DNA of 64,000 nt from Atopsyche davidsoni (taxonomy: Eukaryota > Arthropoda > Insecta > Trichoptera > Hydrobiosidae): positions 6,101,501 to 6,165,500 of the forward strand of contig JAILWY010000010.1 in assembly GCA_022113835.1 (NCBI GenBank), given 5' to 3'. The notes under the pieces were generated by a model. It saw only the letters and a list, made by a program, of their open reading frames with translations. It did not search any database and was not told the origin of the DNA. A program made the position numbers and the translations under genes. Positions 51,901 through 63,922 of this stretch are shown here, one piece after another. Position 1 is the stretch's first letter. The number at the start of each line of letters is the position of its first letter.

Positions 51901-54368
51901 ATACTCAACAAAAATATTAAGGACCCGGGGACCCATTACACTATTTTCCCCTTAGAAAACTATGAAGACTGGTTCAGTATGAGTATATGCTCAGTGAAAT
52001 GGTCGCCAACCTTCTCTGAGAAGAGACACTTGATGAAGAAGAGCAAAATTATATCTCAACTGATTGCAGTTTTGATTCAATATGTAGAAGCATCATGACT
52101 TTATGATATATTTTGTAAAATAGCTTTGAATACGCACAGCTTATAGAAAATTTATCAAGAAATTGAATTGATTGATTTCTAAAATATGTAAGCACTGACG
52201 AACAACGTCGATACTTTCATAGCTAAAAAAATATTTTCTACTCTTATGTGTTACTTAATCTTGGTTATATTTCAATACAACGCAAAAATAAATATATACA
52301 CATAATACACAATATACAGATAAAAAAAAACTAGTAGAAAATACTTCAATTAATTTCACTCATAGGGTAGATAGTTTTATTAAGGGTTATCATAAATTAA
52401 AATACATACACGTTTCAAGTCACAATTTTTCAAAGTTTAGTAATGAAGTTGATAATAATACGTGCATACTAAGTCAGTTACACTAAGTCGAAGCGCAGAG
52501 TATTCTCGTCGTAAACAAAGCTTTCAGTGTGCTTGGATGTAGCCAGGAGAGCCAATGACTAACACGGCTTGTTGACTTTGTGTTTAGGGTCGTAGAGTCT
52601 TGATCGATAATTTGCAGGCGTGATCCTCTGCTTGTAAAGCTAATCCCAATCTTCTCTTATTGAGCTGGCGCCTGCTGCAGTTACTGGATTCAATGTGTTT
52701 TATAATATAATTTTTAAAATAACATTACACACTTTGTACACAGTTGTCAGTGTGTATTTAGAATTGAGTTTATGGTTAGTTATTGATTGCTTTTATTCGT
52801 AGGTTGTCATAAAAGTAAATAAAAAATCAACTCAAATGATTTGTATGGCTAGTGCCGTTTATTTTAATTGAATTTGTTTTATCTAAATTTCATTTTTTTG
52901 TCTATAAGTACTTGTTTTTTTTTTCTTTTTATTGAGAAAATAGTTTATATTTATTTTGTGTTTTAGTATTTCAATTCGTGACCCAGGGGACGTTTTTTTA
53001 TTGTTGTATTTATGGTATAGTTAGGTAGGATCATATGTTACATAAATGAGAATATCAACCGGTCAAAAAAACTCCACCCATGCTATACTGCTTCACAAGC
53101 TATAATGTAATTTTCTCTTGCAGTAGCCGTGGGATCTAATTAAGTTCTGTGGTCCTTCAGTGTTAACAAGGCGCTCTCGTTGACCCAGCATTCATATGAA
53201 TTATTCCCAATTATAACAACCGGGTGCAATGTGCACTGAGAATTTGCCTTTGCCGTATTTTTAGTCGAGCAGCTACTTGCAGGATCAAATACCACCCAAC
53301 TTTCGGCACGTTCATCAGCGCTGCCCAATTACAACCTTAATTATATATATTCAACTTTGTTTTCGGCAGGCACCCTTGCTGCTTTTTGGATACAGTCCGT
53401 TTTATTCAGTCATATCCCATTTTTTTCAAAGTAAACACGCTTTAGAAAATAACTCCGAAAAGAGCACACTTTCGGTTCCCTTGTTGATTTACTTTACATT
53501 AATATATTTTATTGAGTTAAAAATTTCGCTTTTTCTTTAATCTGTTTCGTATGCCATATCCGTTAGAGAGTTTTGACAGTCACTCTTTATTGGCGTTCCG
53601 CGTTTGATCTATCCGTAGGTTGTTTATAAGTGCGTCCTGTGCCTTTTCTTAAATTAAGCGATATTTTCATAATAATGTTTTTATTTATTAACAAGAAGTC
53701 ATTACAAGTATAGCGGCTTGCTTACTCTAATCATACTTTCTATTTGACCATATTGTAAATTATTTATTTTCTTGGGGAAGATTACATTATAAATAGAAAC
53801 CTCGATTCATACACAGTAACACCATTCACATTTCTTATTACGATAATATTAGGCCGCGAGCAAAATTTTCCAAATAATCCAAATAGATTTCTTGTATTTT
53901 TTAGGTTTTTATATTCCTAATCTTGTGATACAACAATAACAATGTATCTGTGATGGTAAGTATGGAGTAAAAAATATTATAATGATATCAATGAGTTATA
54001 CGAAAAGTATCAGTGTTGCTGGAACTTCTTGAAGTTTTTAGTTGAAACAACTTTGTAAGTCCGTAAAGGAGATAATTGGTAAGTACTGCCCACGTTCACA
54101 CCGGTGCACGAGTAGCTCCTTGTTAAACTCAACCGGGAAAAGAGGTTTCTTTTTAGATAAGCCATTAGCGCTGAAGGCCGTTTCATCCACTTATCCTTTT
54201 TCAAAAAGAAAGACCTCTAATGGTTTGTATTCATACATCAACAAGGATTTGCCTTAAGAATACAAATTTAAGAGAAGGCACACTCAATTTTTGAAATATT
54301 TATTGATGATTGGCAGACTATATTGCTCTTTACATCTAGCCTTATCAAGCCTAACGAAGGTAGGTATG
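48961..54368. other. non-coding AT-rich block
   Basis: No gene recognised. It includes small GC-richer patches at 49,870-49,960 and 52,500-52,680. Donor-like GTAAGT sites at 53,955, 54,053 and 54,079 have no matching acceptor. A 91-codon open frame at 51,823-52,098 shows no domain. Confidence 0.5.
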
Positions 54369-54376
54369 CCTTAATG

Positions 54377-54572
54377 CAGAGGTGTCAAACTCAATTTTGC
54401 AGAGGGCCATATATTAAATTTAGTATGTGTAGGCGGGCCAGATTCAAATAAAATAAGTCTAAAAGCTATAAAAAACATGATTCTTCTTTCTTTGACACAT
54501 TGGGATCGCGGGCCGTATTGATACGGCTCGGGGGCCGGATGCGGCCCGCGGGCCGTATCTTTGACATGACTG
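54377..54572. mobile_element. hAT MITE with perfect 8 bp target site duplication
   Basis: A 196 bp non-autonomous element is flanked by the identical octamer CCTTAATG (54,369-54,376 and 54,573-54,580). Its ends are imperfect inverted repeats: CAGAGGTGTCAAAC at the left, and CAGTCATGTCAAAG when the right end is reverse-complemented. They share CAG and TGTCAAA at the same spacing. The interior contains repeated GGGCC/GCGGGCCGTAT palindromic blocks. CAG-N-TGTCAAAC ends, GGGCC-rich interiors and 8 bp duplications are known traits of hAT-superfamily MITEs. There is no coding capacity. It lies about 360 bp upstream of the first luna exon in the window. Confidence 0.88.
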
Positions 54573-54580
54573 CCTTAATG

Positions 54581-54933
54581 GCTGGCATTTTTGAAAGTGA
54601 CGTGTCCACTTGACAAGTAACAAATGTGGCAGGCCTTATTTCGTACTCAAACTTCAGATGTTTGCAGCGAATGCAGCAGCGAAAAATGTATATTGTAATG
54701 TAATACAAAATAATGATAGTGAATTCGATATTTTTGCTCACTTTCAGCTTGCATTATTTTATTCAATATAAATATATATAAATATATTACGCTGAATATG
54801 TTTACTATATAGATATTTTGAATACGTTGTCGCGACTTTTAAATATTAAGTTTGTAAGCCTCGGTTTATACTCCGGTGTTCCGACCCTCGCCAGAGAGGA
54901 ATCATCTCACATTGTGCGGTCGTCTTGTTTCAG
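54581..54933 (+). other. luna: 3' end of the intron preceding the luna finger-1 exon
   Basis: AT-rich sequence leads into a pyrimidine-rich tract (CGTCTTGTTTCAG) at the acceptor 54,931-54,933. A GC-richer patch at 54,870-54,930 immediately precedes the exon. No start codon in frame with the exon is credible: the family's N-terminal residues are not encoded here. Confidence 0.75.
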
Positions 54934-55549
54934 AATTGCTACGAAATGGAGCGTTACCTCAAGGACGAGCCCAAGCTGCAGTCTTACAAGAAGCTGCCCA
55001 CAGAGCTGGACACGCCGTGGAACCTCTTCACGGCCCCCGTGCCCGCCTGGAAAATGGCGGGGGAGCCGCTGACCCTGCAGACCCTGGACACCGAGAGCAC
55101 CAGCTCCGCCAGCTCCGTCACGTCCTCTTGGAGCGCTCCCGTCACGTGCCAGCTGCTGCTCAAACACGAGCGCTCCGACGAGGAAGAGCGCTCCGAAGAA
55201 GACACGGACTCGTACGACGACAAGCCTACTGAGCTGTCCTTGCGTTTCGTAGCTCCCACCCTCACTCCCCCGTCCAGTCCCGAGGGGGTGACGGCCGCGC
55301 AGAACGCCGCCCGCCGCGGCGCCATTGTGCGCCTCACGGCCCGCAACGCCAAGGGCTTCACTCAGCTGATCTCCGTGACGCAGGGGTACACCGCCCCCGT
55401 CGCGGCCCCCATCGCCGTGCCGCCTAAGCACCCTGCCCGCCACGACTCCCCCGACTCCAAGCGCCGGATACATAAATGTCAATTCTTGGGCTGCAAGAAA
55501 GTCTACACCAAGAGCTCTCACCTTAAGGCTCACCAGCGCACCCACACCG
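54934..55549 (+). CDS. luna: luna (KLF6/7-type Krüppel-like factor), regulatory region and zinc finger 1 exon
   Basis: This exon of a nuclear transcription factor encodes 205 codons plus one base. The acceptor is a pyrimidine-rich tract ending CAG at 54,931-54,933 and the donor GTATGT starts at 55,550. It opens with [13 protein letters not shown], equivalent to the conserved TCLELERYL start of exon 2 in vertebrate KLF6 and KLF7. A Ser/Thr-rich stretch (about residues 54-68), an acidic stretch (about 82-96), and the family motif TPPSSPE (111-117) follow. After a basic SKRR comes a C2H2 finger with C182, C187, H200 and H204 and the [16 protein letters not shown] signature. The family binds GC-box/CACCC DNA. 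The exon is far more GC-rich than its surroundings. The initiator is not here: the exon is entered in phase 0 and the family's ~35-residue N-terminal exon was not found in the window. Family assignment is firm; the name luna rests on the insect context. Confidence 0.95.
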
Positions 55550-57221
<1,672 letters not shown>

Positions 57222-58210
57222 AATTCGCTTCTTCAGCAGCACTAGTCCAACTGGTGCGCTGCGGAGGCGCTCGGACCTCAACCCGCCGCCGACTGAACGA
57301 GAGATCAATCGGTGACGGTGAGCCTGCGATGGCAGGCGGACTGTGTGTGTGACGCGCTTCTTCCGGAGAGCGGTGCGGCGGAGAGGCCATCCCCCGCGGG
57401 AGGCTCGAGGGCGAGGGCGCCGCCCCGCAGTGCCTCCCGGCCGGCCGGTTCGAGGAGTTTTCATTATTCTTTGATGTTTTAAGATTAAGATAAGTCAATG
57501 TATTCCCATATTAACTCGATCCCCCTGTGTATAAGTGTGTACGTGTCTATATACATAATCTGTGTTTATGCTATCTGAAGCGATTTATTTTTGTGGTACA
57601 GTATTTTTCATCTAATTCAACGTTGATCTTTTCCGTTTTGCATTTACACTTCTTTTTGTGGAGTCTAATAATTAATATTAATATTGTAAACAACGAGTTA
57701 GTGAAAATCTTCATAGTAATTTTTTTAAATCTAAACGACTTGAATTTCGGATTCGTGTGTTGTCATTTTCAATTCTGCCAAGTTAGTGTCGCACGGAAAG
57801 AACAAATACCTGTTTCCGTGTGAGTAATAAGAGTAATTATTGTCGTCAGGATTGTTTCACTTTCAAATCTCGATGTGTAGGATTATATTCTTCACCACTT
57901 CTGCGATGTGAAAGACGTGATGTAATTTGGCCATTCTGTCCGTTTCCTTCTTCGGTTGTCGGACGACTTTTTGCGCGCTGCAGACCGGATGCCCCGTTCT
58001 GTCGGGTCATTTTGCCATGTTGTTATGAGAGAGGCTCTGCGAGTGTTGGCAACCCACCCAACTTTCAATCCTTTATCATTTCACATGTTTATATTCAAAA
58101 TTTTGTACTTTTGTAAAAATGTATGTAATGTTTCGACGTAGATTAAAATATACAATACCTATTCAATGAAATGTATGTGGATTTTAAATAAAGTAGAACT
58201 AATTTAGTTA
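57222..58210 (+). other. luna: luna 3' UTR, proximal part
   Basis: The sequence directly follows the luna stop codon. It stays GC-rich to about 57,460, then becomes AT-rich. The first AATAAA after the stop is at 58,187-58,192 with a GU-rich stretch downstream (GGTGTATAAATGTT), so a transcript could end near 58,210. Short open frames here have no family resemblance. Confidence 0.6.
58187..58192 (+). terminator. proximal polyadenylation signal of luna
   Basis: This canonical AATAAA is the first after the luna stop codon, about 970 bp downstream, followed by a U/GU-rich region. Usage is inferred from position only. Confidence 0.5.
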
Positions 58211-61200
58211 TTCTATAATGGTGTATAAATGTTCTACTTTGATGATATGTTGTAATACTTCTATTATAGAACATACCGATAGTTACAATATATGTGTACC
58301 TACTTTTTTAAATTATGCGTAATATTTATTGAACCGATGATTTATTAAAACTAAATCTTATTATTGAAATATGAATAATTCAATGTGATGTTTAAATTAA
58401 TTATTTAGGCAATTATATGCTTCCAAATTATTAATTTTAAATGTATAGGTCTCTCTTAAAGAGAAAATGTTTATAAAGTATACAGAAATGTGCCAATGTC
58501 GCTCTCCGGATGGTTCTTACCGTGTTCTCACCGATGTGGTGTTGTAGAAGATAGCCAACACTCTGTATAAAGTAGCGTGCACTCCGTGGTTTAGTCGTGA
58601 GCTTTCCCTAGTGTCCTCCACCTGCGACTAGTAATGTCTACTTCTGTGACTAATGAGACATTGGGCTTAACAAATATATGTGTTCCCCTGTTTAGTGTTA
58701 CCATTAAGGATAGAGAAGAGGTCCTTTTCACTTTGGATATTAATTTCTTATTCTATTTTATGAAAATGGAAAAATTTACAGTATCCAAAATGGGAAAGAT
58801 CTGTGATTGTGAATGAACAATTATCGATAATTGAATTTCTGTTTAAGGTAATTAATTACGTTTAGTATTGTAAAATAACTCTGACATTGGAATAAGTTTG
58901 GAGATATTTACTCGTTTGGAGTGATGTTCTGACCCTGTGATTGAAAATTACGCCTGGCGCGAGTCAGCTTAGAATCATAAAAACTTAAGGTGTTAAGAAA
59001 ATTGTTCAGATATTTACAGTGTTAAAAGCATTTATTACCAATTTTTTTTAGTATCCCAAATGTATTCACAATATGTATGAATGTGTCAAAGTATTAAAAT
59101 TTAAGACTGGCTCTAGAGAGCACTACCATTACGCGGTGGCATTTTTGCCATCTTGTCTCAGCTAGGGGCTATACTAGAGTAAAACCCAACATTACTGTAA
59201 CTTTACATTTAATATTCATTCATATATATTTTTGAGAAAGTGACCTTGGATGCAGCACAAGTACACAGTCACACACCGGATATCGCCGAGGAATCCACCA
59301 AGGCGCGCATGTTCACTTCCCTCACTAATTTACGACTACTTCATACAGGATGCTTTTTTGTGTATGCTTAGTCAATTTTTTTCACATCAAATATTTAATT
59401 GGGAAATGAAATACTTTCATATTTTCTGACCAAAATGAGCTTCTTGTATAGAACAATTTTGTATTGATATTTCAGTCAGTGGAAAATTATTATTTTATAC
59501 TACTTATTTCATATTTTTTCAATATTCTATATTTATATTGGGTAAGAAGGAGATTGATTAATTCTTACGACACCACTGATAAAAATTAATTATATTAATA
59601 AATTTTATCTAAATATACAAAATATTAATATATAATAATATTGTCAGTGTAAATATACGAAGAAACCAAAAATATACAGTATTTCAAGACTCATAGTCTC
59701 CACTTGTCAGGATACTGTCTAATATCTCTAAATTATTTTTTAAATATTTTTCATTTTTAAAAGTGAGATTTTTTTGAGTATTCAGATTTTATTACTAAAT
59801 TCATTTTTAATAAATAACATACATTTTATTTATTTAAGTAAATACTGGAAGTTCAAAAAAAAAATTTAATATAATTTTAAATTAGTACGCGGGTAAATTC
59901 ATAGTTTCCTTTTATAAGGTTATAATATGAGTTTTGAAATACCGTTTATAATAATTTTAATCTCATACTTTTGTAAAGATTTCCATTCTATAAATTTTAT
60001 TTTTTGAATACCTTTAAACTAATAACAGCAAAATTCAACATATAATTAGCGATTTCTTTATTTTACTCACTCTAACACTTAATTATGGTTTCGTTAATCA
60101 ATACATTATTGTACACAGATACAATGAACTCACCGGAAGAAATTATAAACAATTTATTGTGACTTTTAAAGTCCCCATATGATTTTCGTTATTAAATTGT
60201 TTGCTTCAAGCAAGAAATATAAATGAGTTTGTAAAATGAAATTATCAAATTAGCTAACTTTTGAAAAAAAACTTGTGAACGAATTAAACATATTTCATGT
60301 GAAAAAATAAAAATATTTAAAACGCTGGGAATTCAAATGTGTTATTATCAGTAGTATATATTATAGAAAATTATACTATCGATAAATAATAAGTTAAGAT
60401 TTTGTACATTTAATACTACGCGCATTTAATTTTTTAAATATTTAAGCTTCATTTGATGCAACAACTGACTATGAGCTGGCCGGTGTGTGCAAAAGCCTCC
60501 TGCGAGGCCGTGCACAGCTGTCTTTAACACAAATGATTATTTCCATGTTAAGTTTGTGAGCTCAGCACACCAGATATTCCATTGCCTGTTTATATTTAAT
60601 TAATGTATATTATTCAAGTCATTTTATTTGATTTTTTAAAATTTGTATCTTTATTAAAAACTTATAATATATAAATAGAGTTTGTCACATAATAAATTTT
60701 ATTTTTATTATTTGTTCACTAACCGGAGTCTCTAATCCAAGATCATTCCTCCGGTGATTGTGGACTCAGAGTTTTAATGAAGAGCTACTCCCGAAATATT
60801 CAAGGAAGTTTTATTTTTTATATTTCTCCAAATGTCTGGTTAATGAGGTATATTTATTGATACTAATAAGGATATTTAAAACTGATATACATACATGGAA
60901 CATATTGTTTAGTATTGATTAATAAGTTAAAGATATTATCATTTATGCGCTAAAGGTCTATGAGATCAGTCAAAATAATTTAGGGCAGATTGCTGTGGAC
61001 TCTGTATCATATTATTTCATTATAAAATATACGTACGTGTATATTCCATTTCAATAAATATGAAGCAAAAATTATTTTAATTACTTGGGATAACATGAAC
61101 TGAATTTTTAAAAATATTTTTAATTATTTTTAACTCTTTTATATATTATAATTAACACTAAATATATTTTTTTTATAAACCCATAAACTGCAATGAAATG

Positions 61201-62220
61201 TATTTCCCAAAATATGCAAGCTGAAGTAATTGAGCATAACCAATGTGTCATTTTCTATTTTATTATTTTACTTATAATTATAAGTATGTATTCATAAAAG
61301 TAATGTAATTTATTTTATTGTTATCTCAAATAATTATCATTCAATTTAGTATTACTGTTCCATAAACTGGGATTCGAGTAGATAATATTATACCGTTGTA
61401 GAGATCTGTGCCCCTCCGTCTTTCCCCATAAGTTATGCCATATTCTATACCAAAATGTCTATAATTAATCTTACAATAAATTGTGTCTTGGTGTTATATT
61501 TAAACATCATAGATAAAGCTAAACATTTAATGTTGGCTTTTATTAAATATAATAATATATTCTTTTGATGATGATAAAATATTTCTCAGAAATCAACCTT
61601 CGTGGAAAATATTATTTCACAGTTTTGAAAGTAACGCTTACAATATGTGAAGAGATATTCTATCAGAAACAAAACAAAGATATTAGTTAAGATTACAAAG
61701 TAGGAGACGTGTGGAGATGGAGGTGTCCGGCACTACTCCTTCACCCTATATTGGTGTTACATATTATATACTATATGTCTAACAGCAAACATATCCTGGT
61801 AATGTGTTGTATTTAGCTAAACTTAGAACATACAGCTTTAGTAAATGTTTTTATTTAATGCAAAAGATATTCTGCAAGCTAAGACGATTTACGGGATAGT
61901 GGCTCGAAATACTTATTCAACTTATCATTCCTTAAATGTGTCTATGTTCTATGATGAAAATGGCATTATTTGATAAGAATAAAAATAAACATGTTGCTAA
62001 TTTACATATGATCATTGTATGTGAATATGATTGTTGTGAGTGAGAAGCCCACGCCGAGGAGCGTGGGAGATGATTGGATTTATTTGGCTCTAGTATATTT
62101 TATGATGCACAACTACTGTAATTTATTTGTATTTGTATTTACCAACGCTGATTGAACAACAATCCATTTCTGTGGATCACTTTATGCCATGATTTGTATT
62201 CATGCTCATTTCAAATAAAC
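58211..62220 (+). other. possible extended luna 3' UTR or downstream intergenic DNA
   Basis: About 4 kb of mostly AT-rich DNA has no convincing coding segment on either strand. It holds a small GC-richer patch at 59,100-59,330 and a stem-loop with 7 bp arms CCCACGC/GCGTGGG at 62,049-62,068. AATAAA at 62,214-62,219 precedes a U/GU-rich stretch and could be the distal end of a ~5 kb luna 3' UTR. Long 3' UTRs are common for regulators of this kind, but nothing in the sequence proves transcription. Confidence 0.4.
62214..62219 (+). terminator. candidate distal polyadenylation signal of luna
   Basis: AATAAA is followed within 10 bp by GTATGTTCCTGTT, a good GU-rich downstream element. It is the last strong plus-strand signal before the convergent transporter gene. 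Confidence 0.35.
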
Positions 62221-62395
62221 GTATGTTCCTGTTAAAAAATTTAATCTGCTGTCTTTATTTCTTTCCACAATATCTACTTTTATGGAAATTAAACTTCTTT
62301 TCTACGTGAAACTACAAATGAAAATTTTTAATAATATTGATTTGTACGTTTATGTAACAGGTCTCTTTAAAAATATCTAGGGTCATCATTTAAAC

Positions 62396-62572
62396 CATGG
62401 GTGGCCAACTTTTTTCAGCTGCCGGGCCAAATTAAGGAAATGAGATTTCCTACTGGGCTACTTCCATAAATATGATATGATAAGAACTACGCACAATGGA
62501 ATATTCTATTGGTGGTTTTATATACAATAAAAAAAAAATGTTTGCATATGCTCCGCGGGCCATGGGTTGATG
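62396..62572. mobile_element. short non-autonomous hAT-like element with 8 bp target duplication
   Basis: A 177 bp segment starts CATGGGTGGCCAAC and ends GGGCCATGGGTTGATG, and is flanked on both sides by the identical octamer ATTTAAAC (62,388-62,395 and 62,573-62,580). An 8 bp target duplication and GGCCAAC/GGGCC-type ends are typical of small hAT MITEs. The terminal inverted repeats match only weakly beyond the first CAT. There is no transposase. It sits between luna and the transporter gene. Confidence 0.65.
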
Positions 62573-62988
62573 ATTTAAACCTTTACTATTATTATCCATT
62601 AGAAAAAAAATAGATACACCAGTATATGGTTATAGATATTTTCTTATCACATATAAGTTGGTTTGGGGTTTAATTTAAAACGTTGACTCCCAATTGAAGG
62701 TAAGAGAGAGCTACTTAACATCTCAGGTTATGTTTGGTAGGTAATCATCGCACACATATTTTAAAGATGTAAATAAATCCTCTTTATCAAGATATTTTAT
62801 ATTTAAATGTTAATTTAAAATCAGTTATGAACAAACTTTTAATAAATATATTTGTATTTTCAAAAATGTAATAAAATTTTTACATATTTTATTAAACGTG
62901 TAAATTTTTAAAGCTAATCAACACCTAACAATTAAATAACCAGTGAAAAATATTATTGTAGTATATAAGTACCCTTTACATATTTATA

Positions 62989-62989
<1 letters not shown>

Positions 62990-63036
<47 letters not shown>

Positions 63037-63056
63037 ATATATACATGTATGTATAT
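62990..63056. repeat. (TA)n microsatellite and 16 bp tandem duplication
   Basis: An uninterrupted TA run of 38 bp (62,990-63,027) is followed by two head-to-tail copies of ATACATGTATGTATAT (63,025-63,040 and 63,041-63,056). It lies 32-98 bp past the transporter stop codon. Confidence 0.95.
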
Positions 63057-63071
63057 TTATTTATATTTATT
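63056..63071 (-). terminator. polyadenylation signals of the SLC22-like gene
   Basis: Two minus-strand AATAAA hexamers (plus-strand TTTATT at 63,056-63,061 and 63,066-63,071) lie 17-32 bp after the transporter stop codon. If used, the 3' UTR is under about 60 nt and ends in or next to the TA repeat. A more distal site is possible. Confidence 0.5.
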
Positions 63072-63087
63072 TAAATTTAACTAGAAT

Positions 63088-63252
63088 TCATAAATGCTCG
63101 ACTTTTTGATCTTTTGTTCCAATTTGCTCGGCTTCTTTTACGGTGTTTGGTAATTTACAGCCAAGCGTTTCCGGTAGAATAAGGGCACAAATGGTTCCGA
63201 CCAATGAAGTCATTCCAAACAACAATAGTGGAAGATATTCCATGTAAGCTCC
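63088..63252 (-). CDS. SLC22-type organic ion transporter, last exon (TM12 and C-terminal tail)
   Basis: The terminal exon of a major facilitator superfamily carrier reads from the minus strand: acceptor CAG at 63,253-63,255, phase 0, 54 residues and stop TGA (plus-strand TCA 63,088-63,090). It encodes the hydrophobic last membrane helix and then ICALILPETLGCKLPNT, whose LPETxGxxLPxT pattern is the hallmark of the SLC22 C-terminus, followed by a short polar tail ending VEHL. The junction with the preceding exon reads PLL|GAYMEYLP, which is continuous with the family. SLC22 proteins move organic cations, anions or zwitterions such as carnitine across the plasma membrane; the substrate cannot be told from this tail. 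Confidence 0.93.
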   Translation of the reverse strand, partial: GAYMEYLPLLLFGMTSLVGTICALILPETLGCKLPNTVKEAEQIGTKDQKVEHL

Positions 63253-63340
63253 CTGAAATTCATATATATTTCAATAACATAAATATATAATCAAAAATAC
63301 AATAATATGAGCATTATTCTAAAATTTAAATATTTTTTAC

Positions 63341-63522
63341 CAGAAGCGGTACAAAAGGAGCAACCATAGCACCAATTCTCGCTAATGTTGATGCTGTACC
63401 AACTCCCGCACTTCTTATCCCGGTAGGTAGAAGTTCTGCGGTATGTACGTACACAATTCCAAAAGAAGAAGTAATTCCAAGTTTTCCGAGTAGAAAAAGT
63501 ATTGTTGATACCCAAACCATAT
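63341..63522 (-). CDS. SLC22-type organic ion transporter, exon for TM10-TM11
   Basis: An internal exon of 182 nt has its acceptor CAG at 63,523-63,525 and donor GT at 63,339-63,340. Its first two bases complete an Asp codon split by the phase-1 intron, and it leaves in phase 0. It encodes a hydrophobic helix (MVWVSTILFLLGKLGI), then FGIVYVHTAELLPTGIRSAG, the conserved TAELxPTxIRxxG segment between helices 10 and 11, then STLARIGAMVAPFVPLL for helix 11. Matching phases on both sides make this exon order secure. It is not an independent gene. Confidence 0.94.
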
Positions 63523-63622
63523 CTGGAAAGAATGAAAAAAGAAATGTATTAATTTAGCTGTGATAACAAATACCCATTGAGAATACGACAAATTTAAAAA
63601 TGATTTATGCAAAAATAAATAC

Positions 63623-63746
63623 CATATGGTGTGAATCCTGCTCCAATACAACTTATTGCACAAAGAAAGAAGGATCCTGCTAAGGACCAGCGTCTGCCAA
63701 ACCTATTCATTGAAACCCACGCCAGTGAATATCCTGGGATTTCAAC
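63623..63746 (-). CDS. SLC22-type organic ion transporter, exon for TM8-TM9
   Basis: An internal exon of 124 nt has its acceptor AAG at 63,747-63,749 and donor GT at 63,621-63,622. It enters in phase 0 and leaves in phase 1. It encodes VEIPGYSLAWVSMNRFGRRW: the EIPGY motif of helix 8 and the RFGRR loop, a hallmark MFS motif between helices 8 and 9. A Cys-rich hydrophobic helix 9 ending GAGFTPY follows. These motifs are typical of insect organic cation transporter (Orct-like) proteins. Confidence 0.94.
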
Positions 63747-63831
63747 CTTAAAAAAATAATTGCAGTTAAACAATATCAAAAAAAACTTTGTTTTTTATGC
63801 TGTGTAGCGCAATCCACAAATATATACTTAC

Positions 63832-63922
63832 TAGACATACTAAAGAAAAATTCAAGTATTTATTGCCACTCATACTTGTAGAGTTTAAAGATAGTCCATA
63901 ATAAATAAATGCATTAGTAGCC
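63832..63922 (-). CDS. SLC22-type organic ion transporter, exon for TM7/TM8 (5'-most seen)
   Basis: An internal exon of 91 nt has its acceptor CAG at 63,923-63,925 and donor GTAAGT ending at 63,831. The first base completes a codon begun in an exon to the right of the window, so it is entered in phase 2 and left in phase 0. It encodes ATNAFIYYGLSLNSTSMSGN, the YYGLSLN signature of helix 7 and its outer loop with potential N-glycosylation sites, then the start of helix 8. Together the four exons give about 186 residues, roughly the last third of a ~540-residue transporter. The N-terminal half, including the large outer loop and the GRR motifs of the first half, lies beyond 64,000. Confidence 0.92.

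Larger units (their letters stand above)
62581..63087. other. intergenic or 3' flank between convergent genes
   Basis: AT-rich DNA downstream of both convergent genes. It contains a TA microsatellite, a 16 bp tandem duplication and the transporter's polyadenylation signals. I see no coding sequence. Confidence 0.6.

Noticed and set aside
54907..55545. 212-codon minus-strand open frame
   Set aside because: Shadow of the GC-rich luna exon; the plus strand encodes the conserved protein.
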